64,000 bases of DNA from DASPKX01 sp035627835 (GCA_035627835.1 DASPKX010000050.1:4213-68212), one strand, 5' to 3'; shown: positions 34,498 through 44,534, counted from the stretch's first letter. Numbers and translations are program-made. Notes: generated by a model from the letters alone, not told the origin.

Positions 34498-36228
34498 TTA
34501 AGTTGTTTTGCGCCGGGCTCGCAAGAGAGCGAGGGCCGTGAGGCCGAAGCAGGACCAACCGAAGACGTCCCCGTGGCGAGCGTAGAAGGTCGGGGTGCGG
34601 CTGGCGCCTTCCGGGAGCAAGGGAACCTCCACGATTTTGTAGCCCTTGCCGTAGATGTCCCTGCTGTCGGGATAGTAGATGTTGTAAAGTCGGCCACTGG
34701 TATCGACCCAGCAGGTGAGCCCGTTATTAGAGCAGCGGACTAACGGGAGGCCATTCTCGACCGCTCGGAAGACGGAGTTGGCGCCGTGCTGCCACTGGGC
34801 CGCGCTTTCGCCGAACCAACCGTTGTTGGTGAGATTCAGGAGAAGATCGAGGTCACCATCGAAGTATTCCCGGGCGAGGTGCGGGAAAACGTCTTCAAAG
34901 CAGATCAGCACGGACACCCGCGTTTTGAGGTCGGCCAGGTTGAAAGGATTGGGCGCGTCGCCGGGAAGGAACCCGGCATCCCCTATGGGAGTGAGATACT
35001 TTAAAAATGGCAGATACTTTAGAAACGGAACGTACTCGCCAAACATGACGAGGCGTCGTTTTCGGTAGGAGCCGATCACGTTGCCTTGGGGATCAAGGGC
35101 GAAGCTGCTGTTGTAGAAATTGTAGTCGCGGTAAGTCTGAGGGGACTCAACCTTTGGCGAAGCATCATCCGCGCCCAGGATCATGTGAACGCGATGCTCG
35201 CGCACGAGTTCCTGCAGGGTTTGCGCGGTGGAGATGTCGTAACGGAACAACTCGGGCACCGCCGCTTCGGGCCATACGAGGAGGTCGGGTTTTTGCGTGA
35301 GCGCCTCGCGCGAGAGGGCGATGAGTTGTTGGAACCGGACGGCATTTTGCGAGCGGTCCCAAATTAACGTTTGAGGAATGCTCGGTTGAACGAGCGCAAT
35401 TTTAAGCGTGCGCGAGGATGGCTCCGGGGCTGTGGCTTTGCGGAAGCCGATAATGAACACGAGAATCACAGTCAGCAAAGGAGGCGCGAGGTCGAAGAGG
35501 CGCGGGAAAGGCGAGAGAATCACGTCGCGGGACCGAGGGCTTTTCGAATGGGCGTAAGCGGCAGCGCAGACGCAGAGGAGGCTCACTGCGAACCAGACGA
35601 GCAGGAAGCTAACGCCGTAAACGGCAGTGACGCTGCTGATCTGGATGAGCGGGATGTTGCGGTATTGCGAAGCTCCCAGCAGGTTCCACGGAAAGCCGGT
35701 GAACATTCGCGCCACGATCATCTCCCAGCCAACCCAGGCGCAGGCGCAGAGGAAGGCCCATAGAAGTCGGCGAGGCGCGGGAGTGGCCCCCAGGCGGTGC
35801 AGGAACTCCGAGGGAGAAAGAAAGACATCCGGGGCGTTATTTTGGATCTTCCGCAGGAGCATGCCGCAGGCAACCGTCCAGAGCGCGGGATAAACCGCCA
35901 GGTAAAGGCTAATGGCAATCCAACCGGCAATTGCCCCGGGCAGATGAGGGATAAAAAGGAGCCAATAAAGCGAGGTTAAGTAATGGGCGAGTCCCGCGAC
36001 GTAGCCCAGTTGAAAGCGGCCAAGGTGAAAAGGCTTTTTCCAACATGGGCCTGCGGGAGTGAGTGGCTTTTGCGGGGCCACTAAAGACGCGAGCAGGATG
36101 AGTGCGGGGGCGATCCAGGCCGCCACCTGCAAGTTCCACTTGGGGAAGGAAACTGCCCAGAGCACGCCGGAGACAATGGCGAGAAGCCATGGGAAGAATC
36201 GTTGCAAAGGTGAGCGAGCTTCAGACAT
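34498..36228 (-). CDS. lnt: Apolipoprotein N-acyltransferase
   Basis: The 576-residue inner-membrane enzyme adds the third acyl chain to lipoproteins. Six or more N-terminal helices (residues 10-265) precede a nitrilase-like periplasmic domain. The catalytic triad is visible: E321 in VWPEAAVP, K390 in YRKRRLVMFGEY and C443 in LICFEDVFP. A final helix is at the C-terminus (VFGWSCFGLTALALL). A 6-residue tandem duplication, PFLKYL twice (about 401-412), lies just after the Lys loop; in DNA it is an 18-base direct repeat at about 34999-35034. The start overlaps the rhomboid gene by 8 bases. Confidence 0.96.
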   Translation of the reverse strand: MSEARSPLQRFFPWLLAIVSGVLWAVSFPKWNLQVAAWIAPALILLASLVAPQKPLTPAGPCWKKPFHLGRFQLGYVAGLAHYLTSLYWLLFIPHLPGAIAGWIAISLYLAVYPALWTVACGMLLRKIQNNAPDVFLSPSEFLHRLGATPAPRRLLWAFLCACAWVGWEMIVARMFTGFPWNLLGASQYRNIPLIQISSVTAVYGVSFLLVWFAVSLLCVCAAAYAHSKSPRSRDVILSPFPRLFDLAPPLLTVILVFIIGFRKATAPEPSSRTLKIALVQPSIPQTLIWDRSQNAVRFQQLIALSREALTQKPDLLVWPEAAVPELFRYDISTAQTLQELVREHRVHMILGADDASPKVESPQTYRDYNFYNSSFALDPQGNVIGSYRKRRLVMFGEYVPFLKYLPFLKYLTPIGDAGFLPGDAPNPFNLADLKTRVSVLICFEDVFPHLAREYFDGDLDLLLNLTNNGWFGESAAQWQHGANSVFRAVENGLPLVRCSNNGLTCWVDTSGRLYNIYYPDSRDIYGKGYKIVEVPLLPEGASRTPTFYARHGDVFGWSCFGLTALALLRARRKTT

Positions 36229-37093
36229 GCCGAGCGAGTCCGACGGCCAGGCTCCAACTAAGGATTGCCAGGCCTATGAACGTGATGAGCGCCATTGCGT
36301 TCAGCCATTTAGGCGGCGCTTTGTCGTGAGAGATGAAGCTGAGCACCCCCCCAATCAATGCCCCCGCGACGAATCCGCCGAGATGCGCGAGCACGTCGCT
36401 TGTTGGGTCAACGCCAAACATCAGGAATATGGCGGCGCCCGCAAGAATGGCTTTTAAGGCGAGCCGAGTAGCGCGGGGATGTTGGCGCCAGAACGCCAGG
36501 TAGTGCAGCGTCACCAGCCCAAGAGCGCCCATCATCATTCCTGAGGCGCCGAGACCGCGGTGCGCTTCGTTATAGAACAGGTAACCCAGAATATTGCCGA
36601 CTGCGCCGGCACTGAAGGCGCCGAGAAGCCCGAGACCTGCCCCGAACCGTGCCATCGCCAAGCCAAGCACGATCACGCCAAAAACGACATTGGAGACAAG
36701 ATGAGCGATATCGGCGTGCAGGAAGATGGCGGTAAAAACGCGCCACCATTGCCCTTGAGCCACAAGCGCGTTGTTCATCATGCCCAGTGGGGCGATGTCG
36801 GATCTGGAGGCCAGCGCGTGCATAAACGCGAGAACGAAACAAATGATGAGGCTGCCAAAATGGAAATCGAGCCCCGGCCAGGGAAGATGTTGCTGCCAAT
36901 TCCAACCCCGGTTCTCCAGGCGGTAGAGGCGGATGGCTTCCATCGCGCGCTCATAATCGGTTGGCTCAACAGCTAACGCCCAACCGCTCTGCGGATCGTG
37001 GAGAATTGTGGTGGGAACATCCTGGCTGGCCAGAACCAGGCTCCAATCCATGGCCTGGCGCCGCGAGTATGCAGGAATGACCGTGCTCTCCAT
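36221..37093 (-). CDS. Rhomboid-family intramembrane serine protease
   Basis: The 290-residue protein has a soluble N-terminal domain (1-75), as in GlpG, then six membrane helices. Catalytic features are present: HADIAHLVSN on helix 2 (residues 126-135), GASGMMMG with Ser184 and the partner His237 in AHLGGFVAG. It should cleave membrane proteins within the bilayer. It overlaps lnt by 8 bases and is probably co-transcribed with it. The divergent gap to pckG (37094-37221) should contain both promoters, but I cannot assign them. Confidence 0.94.
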   Translation of the reverse strand: MESTVIPAYSRRQAMDWSLVLASQDVPTTILHDPQSGWALAVEPTDYERAMEAIRLYRLENRGWNWQQHLPWPGLDFHFGSLIICFVLAFMHALASRSDIAPLGMMNNALVAQGQWWRVFTAIFLHADIAHLVSNVVFGVIVLGLAMARFGAGLGLLGAFSAGAVGNILGYLFYNEAHRGLGASGMMMGALGLVTLHYLAFWRQHPRATRLALKAILAGAAIFLMFGVDPTSDVLAHLGGFVAGALIGGVLSFISHDKAPPKWLNAMALITFIGLAILSWSLAVGLARHV

Positions 37094-37221
37094 TTCAGAT
37101 GGACCGCTTACCTCGGCCCGTTGTTCGAATGATGCGAGCAGAAGCGTTTGGGCGCAATCGTGGGGTGGGCCTTAGCAAGGGATGGTTTGCGCGGCGGAGA
37201 GGGCAGCGGTAGCGTTTGCAT

Positions 37222-38991
37222 ATGTTGGGCTCCGGGGAATCAATGACCAGGAATGAGGCGTTGCTGCGCTGGGTGGAGGAAATGGCTGAGTTATGCCAAC
37301 CGGACAATGTGCAGTGGCTTGATGGGTCAGAGAGGGAAAAGCAGGAGTTGCTTAAAGTCGCATGCGCCAACGGCACGTTGATCGAGTTGAACCAGGAGAA
37401 GCGTCCAGGTTGCTATTATCATCGATCGAATCCCAACGACGTCGCGCGTGTGGAGCAATGCACGTTTATTTGCACGCCCACCAAAGAGGAGGCTGGGCCC
37501 ACGAACAATTGGGCGGACCCAGCGGAGATGTATCCTAAGCTCTACGGCATGTTCCGGGGCTCGATGCGAGGGCGCACCCTGTATGTGCTGCCGTATTTGA
37601 TGGGTCCACCAGCTTCGCCGTTGTCAAAAGTCGGCGTGGAGTTGACCGATTCGCTTTACGTGGCCTTGAGCATGCGGGTGATGACGCGGCTGGGCAGGGT
37701 GGCCTTGGACCACTTGGGTGAGGACGCCGACTTCAATCGCGGCTTGCACAGCATGTTGGATGTGAATCCCGAGCGGCGCTACATCTGCCACTTTCCTCAG
37801 GACAACACGATTCTCTCTGTGGGTTCGGCCTACGGCGGGAATGCGTTGCTCGCTAAGAAGTGTTTCGCGTTGCGAATCGCGTCCCATTTGGCGCGCAAGG
37901 AAGGTTGGATGGCCGAGCATATGCTCGTGCTCGGCCTTGAGTCGCCAGAGGGGGAGAAGACTTACGTCGCTGCGGCGTTTCCTTCTGCGTGCGGCAAGAC
38001 AAACTTCGCGATGCTCATCCCGCCGGAACGATACAAGGGGTGGAAGGTTTGGACGGTGGGGGACGACATTGCGTGGATGCGGCCAGGCAAAGATGGATGG
38101 TTGCGAGCAATCAATCCCGAGGCCGGTTACTTCGGCGTTGTTCCCGGCACCAACAGCAAATCCAATCCCAACGCCGTGGCGACCATTGCGCGGGACACGA
38201 TCTTTACGAACGTCGCCTTAACGCCAGATGGGGATGTTTGGTGGGAAGGGGCAGATGGGCCTGTTCCCACTGAATGCCTGGATTGGAAAGGGAAACCATG
38301 GGCGCCAGGCAGCGCCGAGAAAGCCGCGCACGCGAACAGCCGGTTTGCTGCGCCGATGGCCAACAACCCTTCGCTTGCTCCGGAGGTGAACGATCCTGAG
38401 GGTGTTCCCATTAGCGCGATCATTTTTGGCGGGCGGCGCGCTTCGACGTTCCCGCTTGTGTTCGAGGCCTTCAATTGGTCTCACGGTGTTTATCTGGGCG
38501 CAATGATGGGCTCGGAAATGACGGCGGCGGCAGCGGGCGGGATTGGGCAGTTGCGGCGCGATCCGATGGCGATGCTGCCGTTCGTTGGGTATGACATGGG
38601 TGTTTATTTTCGCCATTGGCTTTCAATGCAGAAGCAAATGACCAATCCGCCCCGGATATTTCATGTGAACTGGTTCCGGAAAGATTCCTCAGGCAAATAT
38701 TTATGGCCAGGGTTTGGCGAGAACATGCGTGTGTTGAAATGGATGGTGGACCGCTGCAACGGAAAAGCCGATGCGGTCGAAACGGCAATAGGTTGGATGC
38801 CTGAAGTGAAGGATTTCGACTTGGAAGGATTGGCTGACTTCGGGCCGGAACAGTTTCACCAAGTGCAGGCCATTAATGCGGATGAATGGCGGCGCGAGAT
38901 CATCGCGCAGCAGGAGTTATTTTTAATGCTCAGCGATACGATGCCGAAGGAACTCATCTTTGAGAAGGAGTTGCTCGTTTCGCGGCTGTAG
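37222..38991 (+). CDS. pckG: Phosphoenolpyruvate carboxykinase (GTP)
   Basis: The roughly 590-residue enzyme converts oxaloacetate and GTP to PEP, the first committed gluconeogenic step. It is the GTP class: the active-site Cys is in the P-loop FPSACGKTN (Cys about 257), with RRDPMAMLPFVGYDMG and FGENMRVLKWM near the nucleotide site. The start is uncertain: ATG 37222 is given, ATG 37243 has the better-placed GGGGA and TTG 37216 is unlikely. All give a normal length. It is followed 27 bases later by a globin gene. Confidence 0.96.
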   Translation: MLGSGESMTRNEALLRWVEEMAELCQPDNVQWLDGSEREKQELLKVACANGTLIELNQEKRPGCYYHRSNPNDVARVEQCTFICTPTKEEAGPTNNWADPAEMYPKLYGMFRGSMRGRTLYVLPYLMGPPASPLSKVGVELTDSLYVALSMRVMTRLGRVALDHLGEDADFNRGLHSMLDVNPERRYICHFPQDNTILSVGSAYGGNALLAKKCFALRIASHLARKEGWMAEHMLVLGLESPEGEKTYVAAAFPSACGKTNFAMLIPPERYKGWKVWTVGDDIAWMRPGKDGWLRAINPEAGYFGVVPGTNSKSNPNAVATIARDTIFTNVALTPDGDVWWEGADGPVPTECLDWKGKPWAPGSAEKAAHANSRFAAPMANNPSLAPEVNDPEGVPISAIIFGGRRASTFPLVFEAFNWSHGVYLGAMMGSEMTAAAAGGIGQLRRDPMAMLPFVGYDMGVYFRHWLSMQKQMTNPPRIFHVNWFRKDSSGKYLWPGFGENMRVLKWMVDRCNGKADAVETAIGWMPEVKDFDLEGLADFGPEQFHQVQAINADEWRREIIAQQELFLMLSDTMPKELIFEKELLVSRL

Positions 38992-39018
38992 CGCACGGAT
39001 AGCCTCTATTATTGTTCA

Positions 39019-39426
39019 ATGGAAACGTTGCCGGACATCAGGAATGAGGAAGATATCCAGAAGCTGGTCCACACCTTTTATGACAAGGTAAATGCCGACG
39101 AGCTGCTGGGGCCGATCTTTAATGATGTGGCGAAGGTGAATTGGGAGGAGCACTTGCCGCACCTCTGCCGGTTCTGGAGCACACTGCTGTTTCGCACGAT
39201 GACTTTCGAAGGACGGCCCTTCCCGAAGCATGCAGCCTTGCCCATCCAACGGGAGCACTTTGTTCGCTGGGTGGGATTGTTTACCGGCACGGTCGACGAA
39301 TTATTTGCCGGCCCGAAAGCCGAGGAGGCGAAGAATTACGCTCGAAGCATTGCGGATTCGTTTCAGTTGCGTTTGGGTTTGCTGGAATTTCCCTTCAGCA
39401 TCCGGCCCCGCATTGAGGGCGCTTAG
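39019..39426 (+). CDS. Group III truncated hemoglobin-like protein
   Basis: The 135-residue protein fits the short 2-over-2 globin fold. Features include the B helix with LVHTFYDKVNADELLGPIFN, the CD region HLCRFWSTLLF, and the proximal segment with His in FPKHAALPI and EHFVRWVGLF. Group III members bind oxygen or NO, and their physiological role is poorly known. Its 3' end overlaps the convergent hscB gene by 4 bases. Confidence 0.9.
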   Translation: METLPDIRNEEDIQKLVHTFYDKVNADELLGPIFNDVAKVNWEEHLPHLCRFWSTLLFRTMTFEGRPFPKHAALPIQREHFVRWVGLFTGTVDELFAGPKAEEAKNYARSIADSFQLRLGLLEFPFSIRPRIEGA

Positions 39427-40013
39427 AAGGTGGCTTGGAGGGCGCGTTCCTGCAGTTGCTGCTCCCACCGCTGGAGGAAGCTGATAGTTCGATAAAGCTC
39501 CTCCAACCGGTCCAGGGGAAGGGGAGTCGAGCCACGCATTTCCCATGCGGGATTGAGATCTCGAAGCTCCTGCTCAATGGCGCTGCGCCTATGCTCCAAT
39601 TGCTTCCGAAGGGCGTCTAACTTTTCACTCCAGTCCATGCCTTCCTCCATCAGCTTGGCCTGCATGATTGGGGAGGTGGCGGCTTTTTTTGCCTGCAGGA
39701 ACTTGTCAGCTTGCTGCGCCATTTGGGCTGCGCGCATGGCGAGGTCCACAGCTGCAGCGGGGATTTGTTGGATGGGGCTGGGTTGCCGCCCGGTTTCAAG
39801 TAACAGCAGGTGCCCGAGGCGATCGCGGGTGTTGCTCAGCACGCGGAACGCTGAGTTTAGATCAGAGGTTGCACCTTCCGCGTGAGTGCGGCCCGAAGCA
39901 TCTGCATGGTCTGGATGATGGACGAGCGATAGTTCGTGAAACTTTGCCTTGATGTCCTCCGCTTCCAGCCAAGGCAGCCGAGGCAGGGAAAGCGTCTGGA
40001 AATGATCGACCAT
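39423..40013 (-). CDS. hscB: Fe-S cluster co-chaperone HscB (J-domain)
   Basis: The 196-residue protein has an N-terminal J-domain with HPD at 33-35 (HHPDHAD) and a C-terminal HscB-type three-helix domain (WEMRGSTPLPLDRLEELYRT). It should stimulate the Hsp70 HscA to release Fe-S clusters from the scaffold IscU. HscA and IscU genes are not in the window, but the IscA-type gene lies 18 bases upstream on the same strand. It is longer than E. coli HscB (171 residues), mostly in the linker and coiled part (KAAT...EELYRT). Confidence 0.93.
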   Translation of the reverse strand: MVDHFQTLSLPRLPWLEAEDIKAKFHELSLVHHPDHADASGRTHAEGATSDLNSAFRVLSNTRDRLGHLLLLETGRQPSPIQQIPAAAVDLAMRAAQMAQQADKFLQAKKAATSPIMQAKLMEEGMDWSEKLDALRKQLEHRRSAIEQELRDLNPAWEMRGSTPLPLDRLEELYRTISFLQRWEQQLQERALQATF

Positions 40014-40031
40014 GCGAACGCGTCGAATCGA

Positions 40032-40418
40032 TCAAGCGCTGAAACTTTCGCCGCAGGAGCAACTCGTCGCGGCGTTGGGATTTTTCACCTTAAAACCTCC
40101 GTCCTGGAGTGAATCCACATAATCCAACTCGGAGCCGGTGACGTAAAGGGCGCTTTTCGGGTCAACGACAACTTGAATGCCGCTGGACTTCACGAGGAAA
40201 TCCCGGTTCGCGGGAGCATCCTGCAGATCCATTTTATATTGCAAGCCCGAGCATCCGCCGCCCATCACTGCAACGCGGAGCACACCATTGGGGCGGCCCT
40301 GGCGCGTGAGCAGAGTGGAGACCTTCCGGGCTGCGCTCTCCGTCACTTTTATCAAGCGCTCATCGCTCTCGCGAAACGAAGCAGGAGCGGCGGGGGCGTT
40401 GACTTTGCCAGCAATCAT
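40032..40418 (-). CDS. IscA/ErpA-type iron-sulfur assembly protein
   Basis: The 128-residue product (from ATG 40418; GTG 40442 would add 8 residues) is an A-type carrier that passes Fe-S clusters to targets. The three ligands are present: Cys in VMGGGCSGLQY and the Cys-x-Cys pair at the C-terminus in SCSCGESF. It precedes hscB by 18 bases. Whether it is IscA, ErpA or SufA cannot be decided without a tree. Confidence 0.93.
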   Translation of the reverse strand: MIAGKVNAPAAPASFRESDERLIKVTESAARKVSTLLTRQGRPNGVLRVAVMGGGCSGLQYKMDLQDAPANRDFLVKSSGIQVVVDPKSALYVTGSELDYVDSLQDGGFKVKNPNAATSCSCGESFSA

Positions 40419-40535
40419 AACTGAGGTTGACCGTACTCGCACCGCAGGGTCGCGTCAATGAACGCCCTTGCCTGTGAAGGCTGGATTCGGGGCTGCCGAA
40501 TCCAGCCTGAAACAGCTGGCAGAGTTCCGCCCGAC

Positions 40536-43500
40536 TTACCGTGTGCGGACGCGATAGAACCGCGTGGAGTTATTCAACGGTTCAGTGATCGTGTGGACGG
40601 TTCCGTCACCCGGAATGCTGCGGAGCAACCGCCACTCCGCTGAGAGAGCTGGATCCACATACTCCACGTCATGCTGCTGAGTTGGGGCTGTCTGCACCTT
40701 GAACACGAACACTTCATTCTGAATGGTTGGGTTCAAGAGCTGAACAGGAGCGCTCGCAGGAGCGTTGGTGCGTTGGGAAAAGAGGTTCACAGCAGGTGAT
40801 ACCGATGTGAGCCCTTCCCGACTGACAGCTTCAACGGTGAGTCGGTGCGCGCCTTCTGGAACGCGATTCCAGCGGAACGTGAACGGCGCCTTTTGCGCTG
40901 ACCCAATGACATTTGTGCCAGAGTAGAAGCGGACCTCACGAACCAAATCCGCGCTCACCCCGGCAGCAAGGACAGCGGTGAGATCGATTGATGAGAGCGG
41001 CTCGATCGACGTGTAGTTGGCCGGAGCGCTTAAGCGAACCACGGGCGCGACCGCGTAGAATGTTTGGCACACAGAACTCAGGCCGCTAGGGCTGGTGGCG
41101 CGCAGTCGCACGGTGTGTGTGCCAAAGCCGACGGGGGTGCCTGCCGCGGGTGTTTGCTCGATTTTGATCTGTTCCAATGAGGCGCATGGGTCGAAGACAG
41201 CGAGAGTCTTCGTGAAATCAGGAATGACGCCACTGAAGTTTGTGACTGAAATTCCTGGAGGGCAATCGATCATCGGCGCTTGCTGCTCATTCACGACCTT
41301 AGTTTCGCATTTTGTGTGTTCCTTCCCGTCGAAGACAGTGAGTGAGACGGTGTGATTGCCGGGCGGGAAGTTGTAAGTGAAGGCGACGATGGCGCTGGTT
41401 GGCGGGCCGCCTGCGGGGACGTTGTTGGTTTGCATGGGCGACCCATTGACCCACCAGACTACCTGCAGTGCATTGCCGTTCGCATCCTGCACGAGGGCGT
41501 TCAACGTGACCGTGCTGCTCTGTCCTTTGCAAATTTGGACCGGCTCGGGGCACTGAACCTTAGGCGGCTCGTTTGGCCCTTGATCGTCACTGCAAGGGTC
41601 GTTGTTGCAGCAGTCGATTGTAAGGTCATATAGCACGGGCGTAATGTCGGTGCATTGGCGGCGGGAGAACGTCACGCGCACTTCGAGATATCGCCCGCGG
41701 ATGCCGGTGCCGCAGAAGGTTGAGCCGTTTTTTATTGGGGTCCATGGCACAGTGGGCAATTGCATGACATCGTCATGCGCGCGCACTTCCACCGTTATTC
41801 CAGTGCCGGGTGGTTCCAGGCTGGTCCAACTGACAGTGCCCCAATCAATGCCCGGTGCGCCGCCATCATGAACGACATCCCAGAAGCCAGTTGCAGCGGT
41901 TGCCCCCACAGCGATGAAGCCAGTCATGTCGCTGTAGTTATAAGGTCCAGCGCCTGCACCCAGGTTCACGGAGAGGTCAATGGCTCCAAGCCCAGCTGCG
42001 AGAGTTGGATCAATGCGGCTGGCGCGATTGCCCCAGGATTCCGCGGCCCAGATTTTGCCGTTGGTGTCCACTGCCAGGCCCGTGACGCCCTGGAAGCCGT
42101 TCACGATGCCCACGATGTTGTGCGGGAACCCAGGGTTCGGCGCGAGGTGCCAGACCTGCGTTCCAAAAACCTGCGCAACCCACACATGACCGTTCGCATC
42201 CACCGCGACGCCCTGGGCCATCCAAGGCTGCTGATAGACGCTGACCACATTTCCGGAAGGATCGAGTTCAAAGAGGTGGTAAGCGTTATTAGTCCAGCCA
42301 TTGCTCACCCAAATGTTACCCGTGCATTGATCAATCCCAAGGCCGTAGCTGCCACCTGTCACCGGGTTGATGTGAGTTCCCAACCCGGCGGGAGGAGGTG
42401 TGGGATTTGGAACCAGACGCATAAGATCGCCTGCGGACCAAAGGTTCCCGTTGCGATCCACCAGAGCGCCGTAGCCGCCCCAGTTGAAGTTGAACTGAGT
42501 GCCGGGAATTGGGAGGCCTGTGAATCCATCAAGCTTTTCGTGCGCGCGATTCCCGTTCCCGCCTACCCAGACGTCGTTGTTGGCATCAATGGCAACAGCC
42601 CGCGTGCCTGTGCCGTTTACGCGAGTGTAGTTGATGATGAGTTCATCATCCGCGGTCGAGACGCCGCCAAGGCTATCCACGCTGCCAGTGTTGAGCCAGG
42701 AAAGGATGTCACCCAACCCGCGGGATGTTTTGATAAGCCCATCGCCATCGCGGTCCACTGCGCCAGAGTTGTAAGTAAACGGCGGCTTGAGATAGAGGCC
42801 GTTTGGATCAGCGTTTCCGGCTGCGTCCACTCTGGTGCCACCAAGAATTAGCGCCACGCGTGTGACGGAGCCCATGCCGCCGGAGCTTTCCGCTCGGTTC
42901 GACACCCAAACGTTGCCGTATCGATCCACCGTCGTGCGCGAGGGGTCTTTCGACATCCCATCTGGAGCGGTGCGGTACTCGCCAAGGATCGCCCCGGTGT
43001 TGACGTCAATGCGGACCATCGTTCCCCGCTGCGAGGCTGCAATGTTCACGAAGGGGAATGGGGCCGTGCGGGGCGCGAACTGCAGTTGGTGCGCAACTGT
43101 GTTGTAGGTCACGTTCATGAGCGCGCCCTGCGCGAAGTCGGCGTTGAAAGTGTAAGTCGCTCCGTTGCAGCAAACGGGCAGGGTAACGCAATGGATGAAC
43201 GCGCAACATTCACGCCATTGGCGATCATGAGCCATGACGAGGATGCAGAAGTTGGGGCTGCAGCCGGGAACAAGTTCCTGGATTGTGGCCGTGACATTGG
43301 TTGATTGGCCGGGCATTAGCGGCGGGTTTAACGTGATCGGCGCGATCCAATAGCAGTTTGTGTCGGGGACCAAATGCAGTTGCGTGATTGGATCCGCGGA
43401 AAGGTTGCTGTAGGTGAACGTCCAGGTGTAGAAGCCCGGCTTTTCGGGATCGCACTTAATGCATTCGTCAGTGATCAGCCCGCAGCATTCGGGAACTTCC

Positions 43501-44534
43501 AGGCATTTCTCAATGGTGCAGCACTCACGGAACTTCTCATCGTGGAAGCTGATGCGGAAGCAGAGTTGGGTGGAAACGATGTTGGAGAAAGTCAGCGTCA
43601 GGTTGGTGACCGCGCCCGGAGGGAGCGGGCTCCCGAGGGTCACCAGAGGGCCTGGAGTGACAATCGCGCCGACCGGCAGATCCATCAAAACCAAATATTT
43701 GATGTTCTCAGCGGTGTTGTTGGTTAGTGAAAAGGAATAACTGTACGATCCGTTCGGGAGACAATTAAAGGTTTCTTTGCCTATGGTGACACACTCCTGC
43801 GGGCATTCCTCCTCGGTGATGCAGATGTTGTCATAGCCCACTTCCTCAGCAGGGTTCGAGGTAAAGTCGATTGGGAACTGAACGCCAGTGATGTTCGTCA
43901 GCATTGAGTTCCAAGCGGTCGCAGGCGCCCCATCCAGCATGTGCCACGAGCCGAAGCTATTCGCCGGCATATTTCCCCCCTGAAGGAAGGTGATGGGCGC
44001 ACAAATTTTGTGCCATCCTGCGTTCGTGCCTCCATTTTCGGTGACGGTGAAGTTGGCGATGAACTGCGCGCGCACTGGAGGCTGCGGGCCGCAAGGGCCA
44101 TCTGGATCGGAGAGGAGGATGAACGACGGCGTGATGTTCAGCGTGCTCGCGTTTGAGCCATCAACAAAGAGACGGAAATCGAAGCAGAACGTCGAGCACC
44201 CCGCGGCAGCGATGCAACTCCAGTCACCTCGGAAACGCGCGAAGTTCTGGATGATCGAGGCGCCAGAGAGATCTCGCGCGTGGAGGTAAAAATCGTTCGC
44301 CGCTCCCGACGCCCCGGGACTCGCTATATTCAAACTCACCCCAGGATTGGGGAACTGGCACGGTAAATAACCGGTAAAACCTTCGAGATCCTCGCCTTCA
44401 TGGAACTCAATGCAAAACGGCTCCAGGCATGGGGTTCCTTGTTGAGCCCGTGCTTTGGTCATGACCAGAATGGTCAAAGCAAAGAGCAGGAGCCTGATTG
44501 GTGAGGTTAGTCCGAACCGCCGATAGATTTGCAT
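40536..44534 (-). CDS. Large secreted Cys-rich protein with NHL-like repeats and Ig-like modules
   Basis: The 1332-residue product starts with a basic segment and a signal helix (PIRLLLFALTILVMTKARA). Residues 30-220 form a jelly-roll-like beta domain. Residues 250-470 are strikingly Cys-rich, with repeated ECCTIEKCLEVPECC and ECCAFIHCVTLPVCC units, which suggests disulfide-stabilised modules. Residues about 490-880 hold NHL/SMP-30-like propeller repeats with D-x-x-G-N-V-W-V blades and a dockerin-like DRDGDGLIKT stretch. Ig-like domains follow (about 1040-1300). No transmembrane anchor or sorting signal is visible at the C-terminus (FYRVRTR). It should be a cell-surface or extracellular protein; function is unknown. 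Confidence 0.9.
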   Translation of the reverse strand: MQIYRRFGLTSPIRLLLFALTILVMTKARAQQGTPCLEPFCIEFHEGEDLEGFTGYLPCQFPNPGVSLNIASPGASGAANDFYLHARDLSGASIIQNFARFRGDWSCIAAAGCSTFCFDFRLFVDGSNASTLNITPSFILLSDPDGPCGPQPPVRAQFIANFTVTENGGTNAGWHKICAPITFLQGGNMPANSFGSWHMLDGAPATAWNSMLTNITGVQFPIDFTSNPAEEVGYDNICITEEECPQECVTIGKETFNCLPNGSYSYSFSLTNNTAENIKYLVLMDLPVGAIVTPGPLVTLGSPLPPGAVTNLTLTFSNIVSTQLCFRISFHDEKFRECCTIEKCLEVPECCGLITDECIKCDPEKPGFYTWTFTYSNLSADPITQLHLVPDTNCYWIAPITLNPPLMPGQSTNVTATIQELVPGCSPNFCILVMAHDRQWRECCAFIHCVTLPVCCNGATYTFNADFAQGALMNVTYNTVAHQLQFAPRTAPFPFVNIAASQRGTMVRIDVNTGAILGEYRTAPDGMSKDPSRTTVDRYGNVWVSNRAESSGGMGSVTRVALILGGTRVDAAGNADPNGLYLKPPFTYNSGAVDRDGDGLIKTSRGLGDILSWLNTGSVDSLGGVSTADDELIINYTRVNGTGTRAVAIDANNDVWVGGNGNRAHEKLDGFTGLPIPGTQFNFNWGGYGALVDRNGNLWSAGDLMRLVPNPTPPPAGLGTHINPVTGGSYGLGIDQCTGNIWVSNGWTNNAYHLFELDPSGNVVSVYQQPWMAQGVAVDANGHVWVAQVFGTQVWHLAPNPGFPHNIVGIVNGFQGVTGLAVDTNGKIWAAESWGNRASRIDPTLAAGLGAIDLSVNLGAGAGPYNYSDMTGFIAVGATAATGFWDVVHDGGAPGIDWGTVSWTSLEPPGTGITVEVRAHDDVMQLPTVPWTPIKNGSTFCGTGIRGRYLEVRVTFSRRQCTDITPVLYDLTIDCCNNDPCSDDQGPNEPPKVQCPEPVQICKGQSSTVTLNALVQDANGNALQVVWWVNGSPMQTNNVPAGGPPTSAIVAFTYNFPPGNHTVSLTVFDGKEHTKCETKVVNEQQAPMIDCPPGISVTNFSGVIPDFTKTLAVFDPCASLEQIKIEQTPAAGTPVGFGTHTVRLRATSPSGLSSVCQTFYAVAPVVRLSAPANYTSIEPLSSIDLTAVLAAGVSADLVREVRFYSGTNVIGSAQKAPFTFRWNRVPEGAHRLTVEAVSREGLTSVSPAVNLFSQRTNAPASAPVQLLNPTIQNEVFVFKVQTAPTQQHDVEYVDPALSAEWRLLRSIPGDGTVHTITEPLNNSTRFYRVRTR

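Noticed and set aside
35440..35460. GCCGATAA on the plus strand as a sigma-28 -10 element
   Set aside because: It is within lnt, and no -35 element at the right distance.
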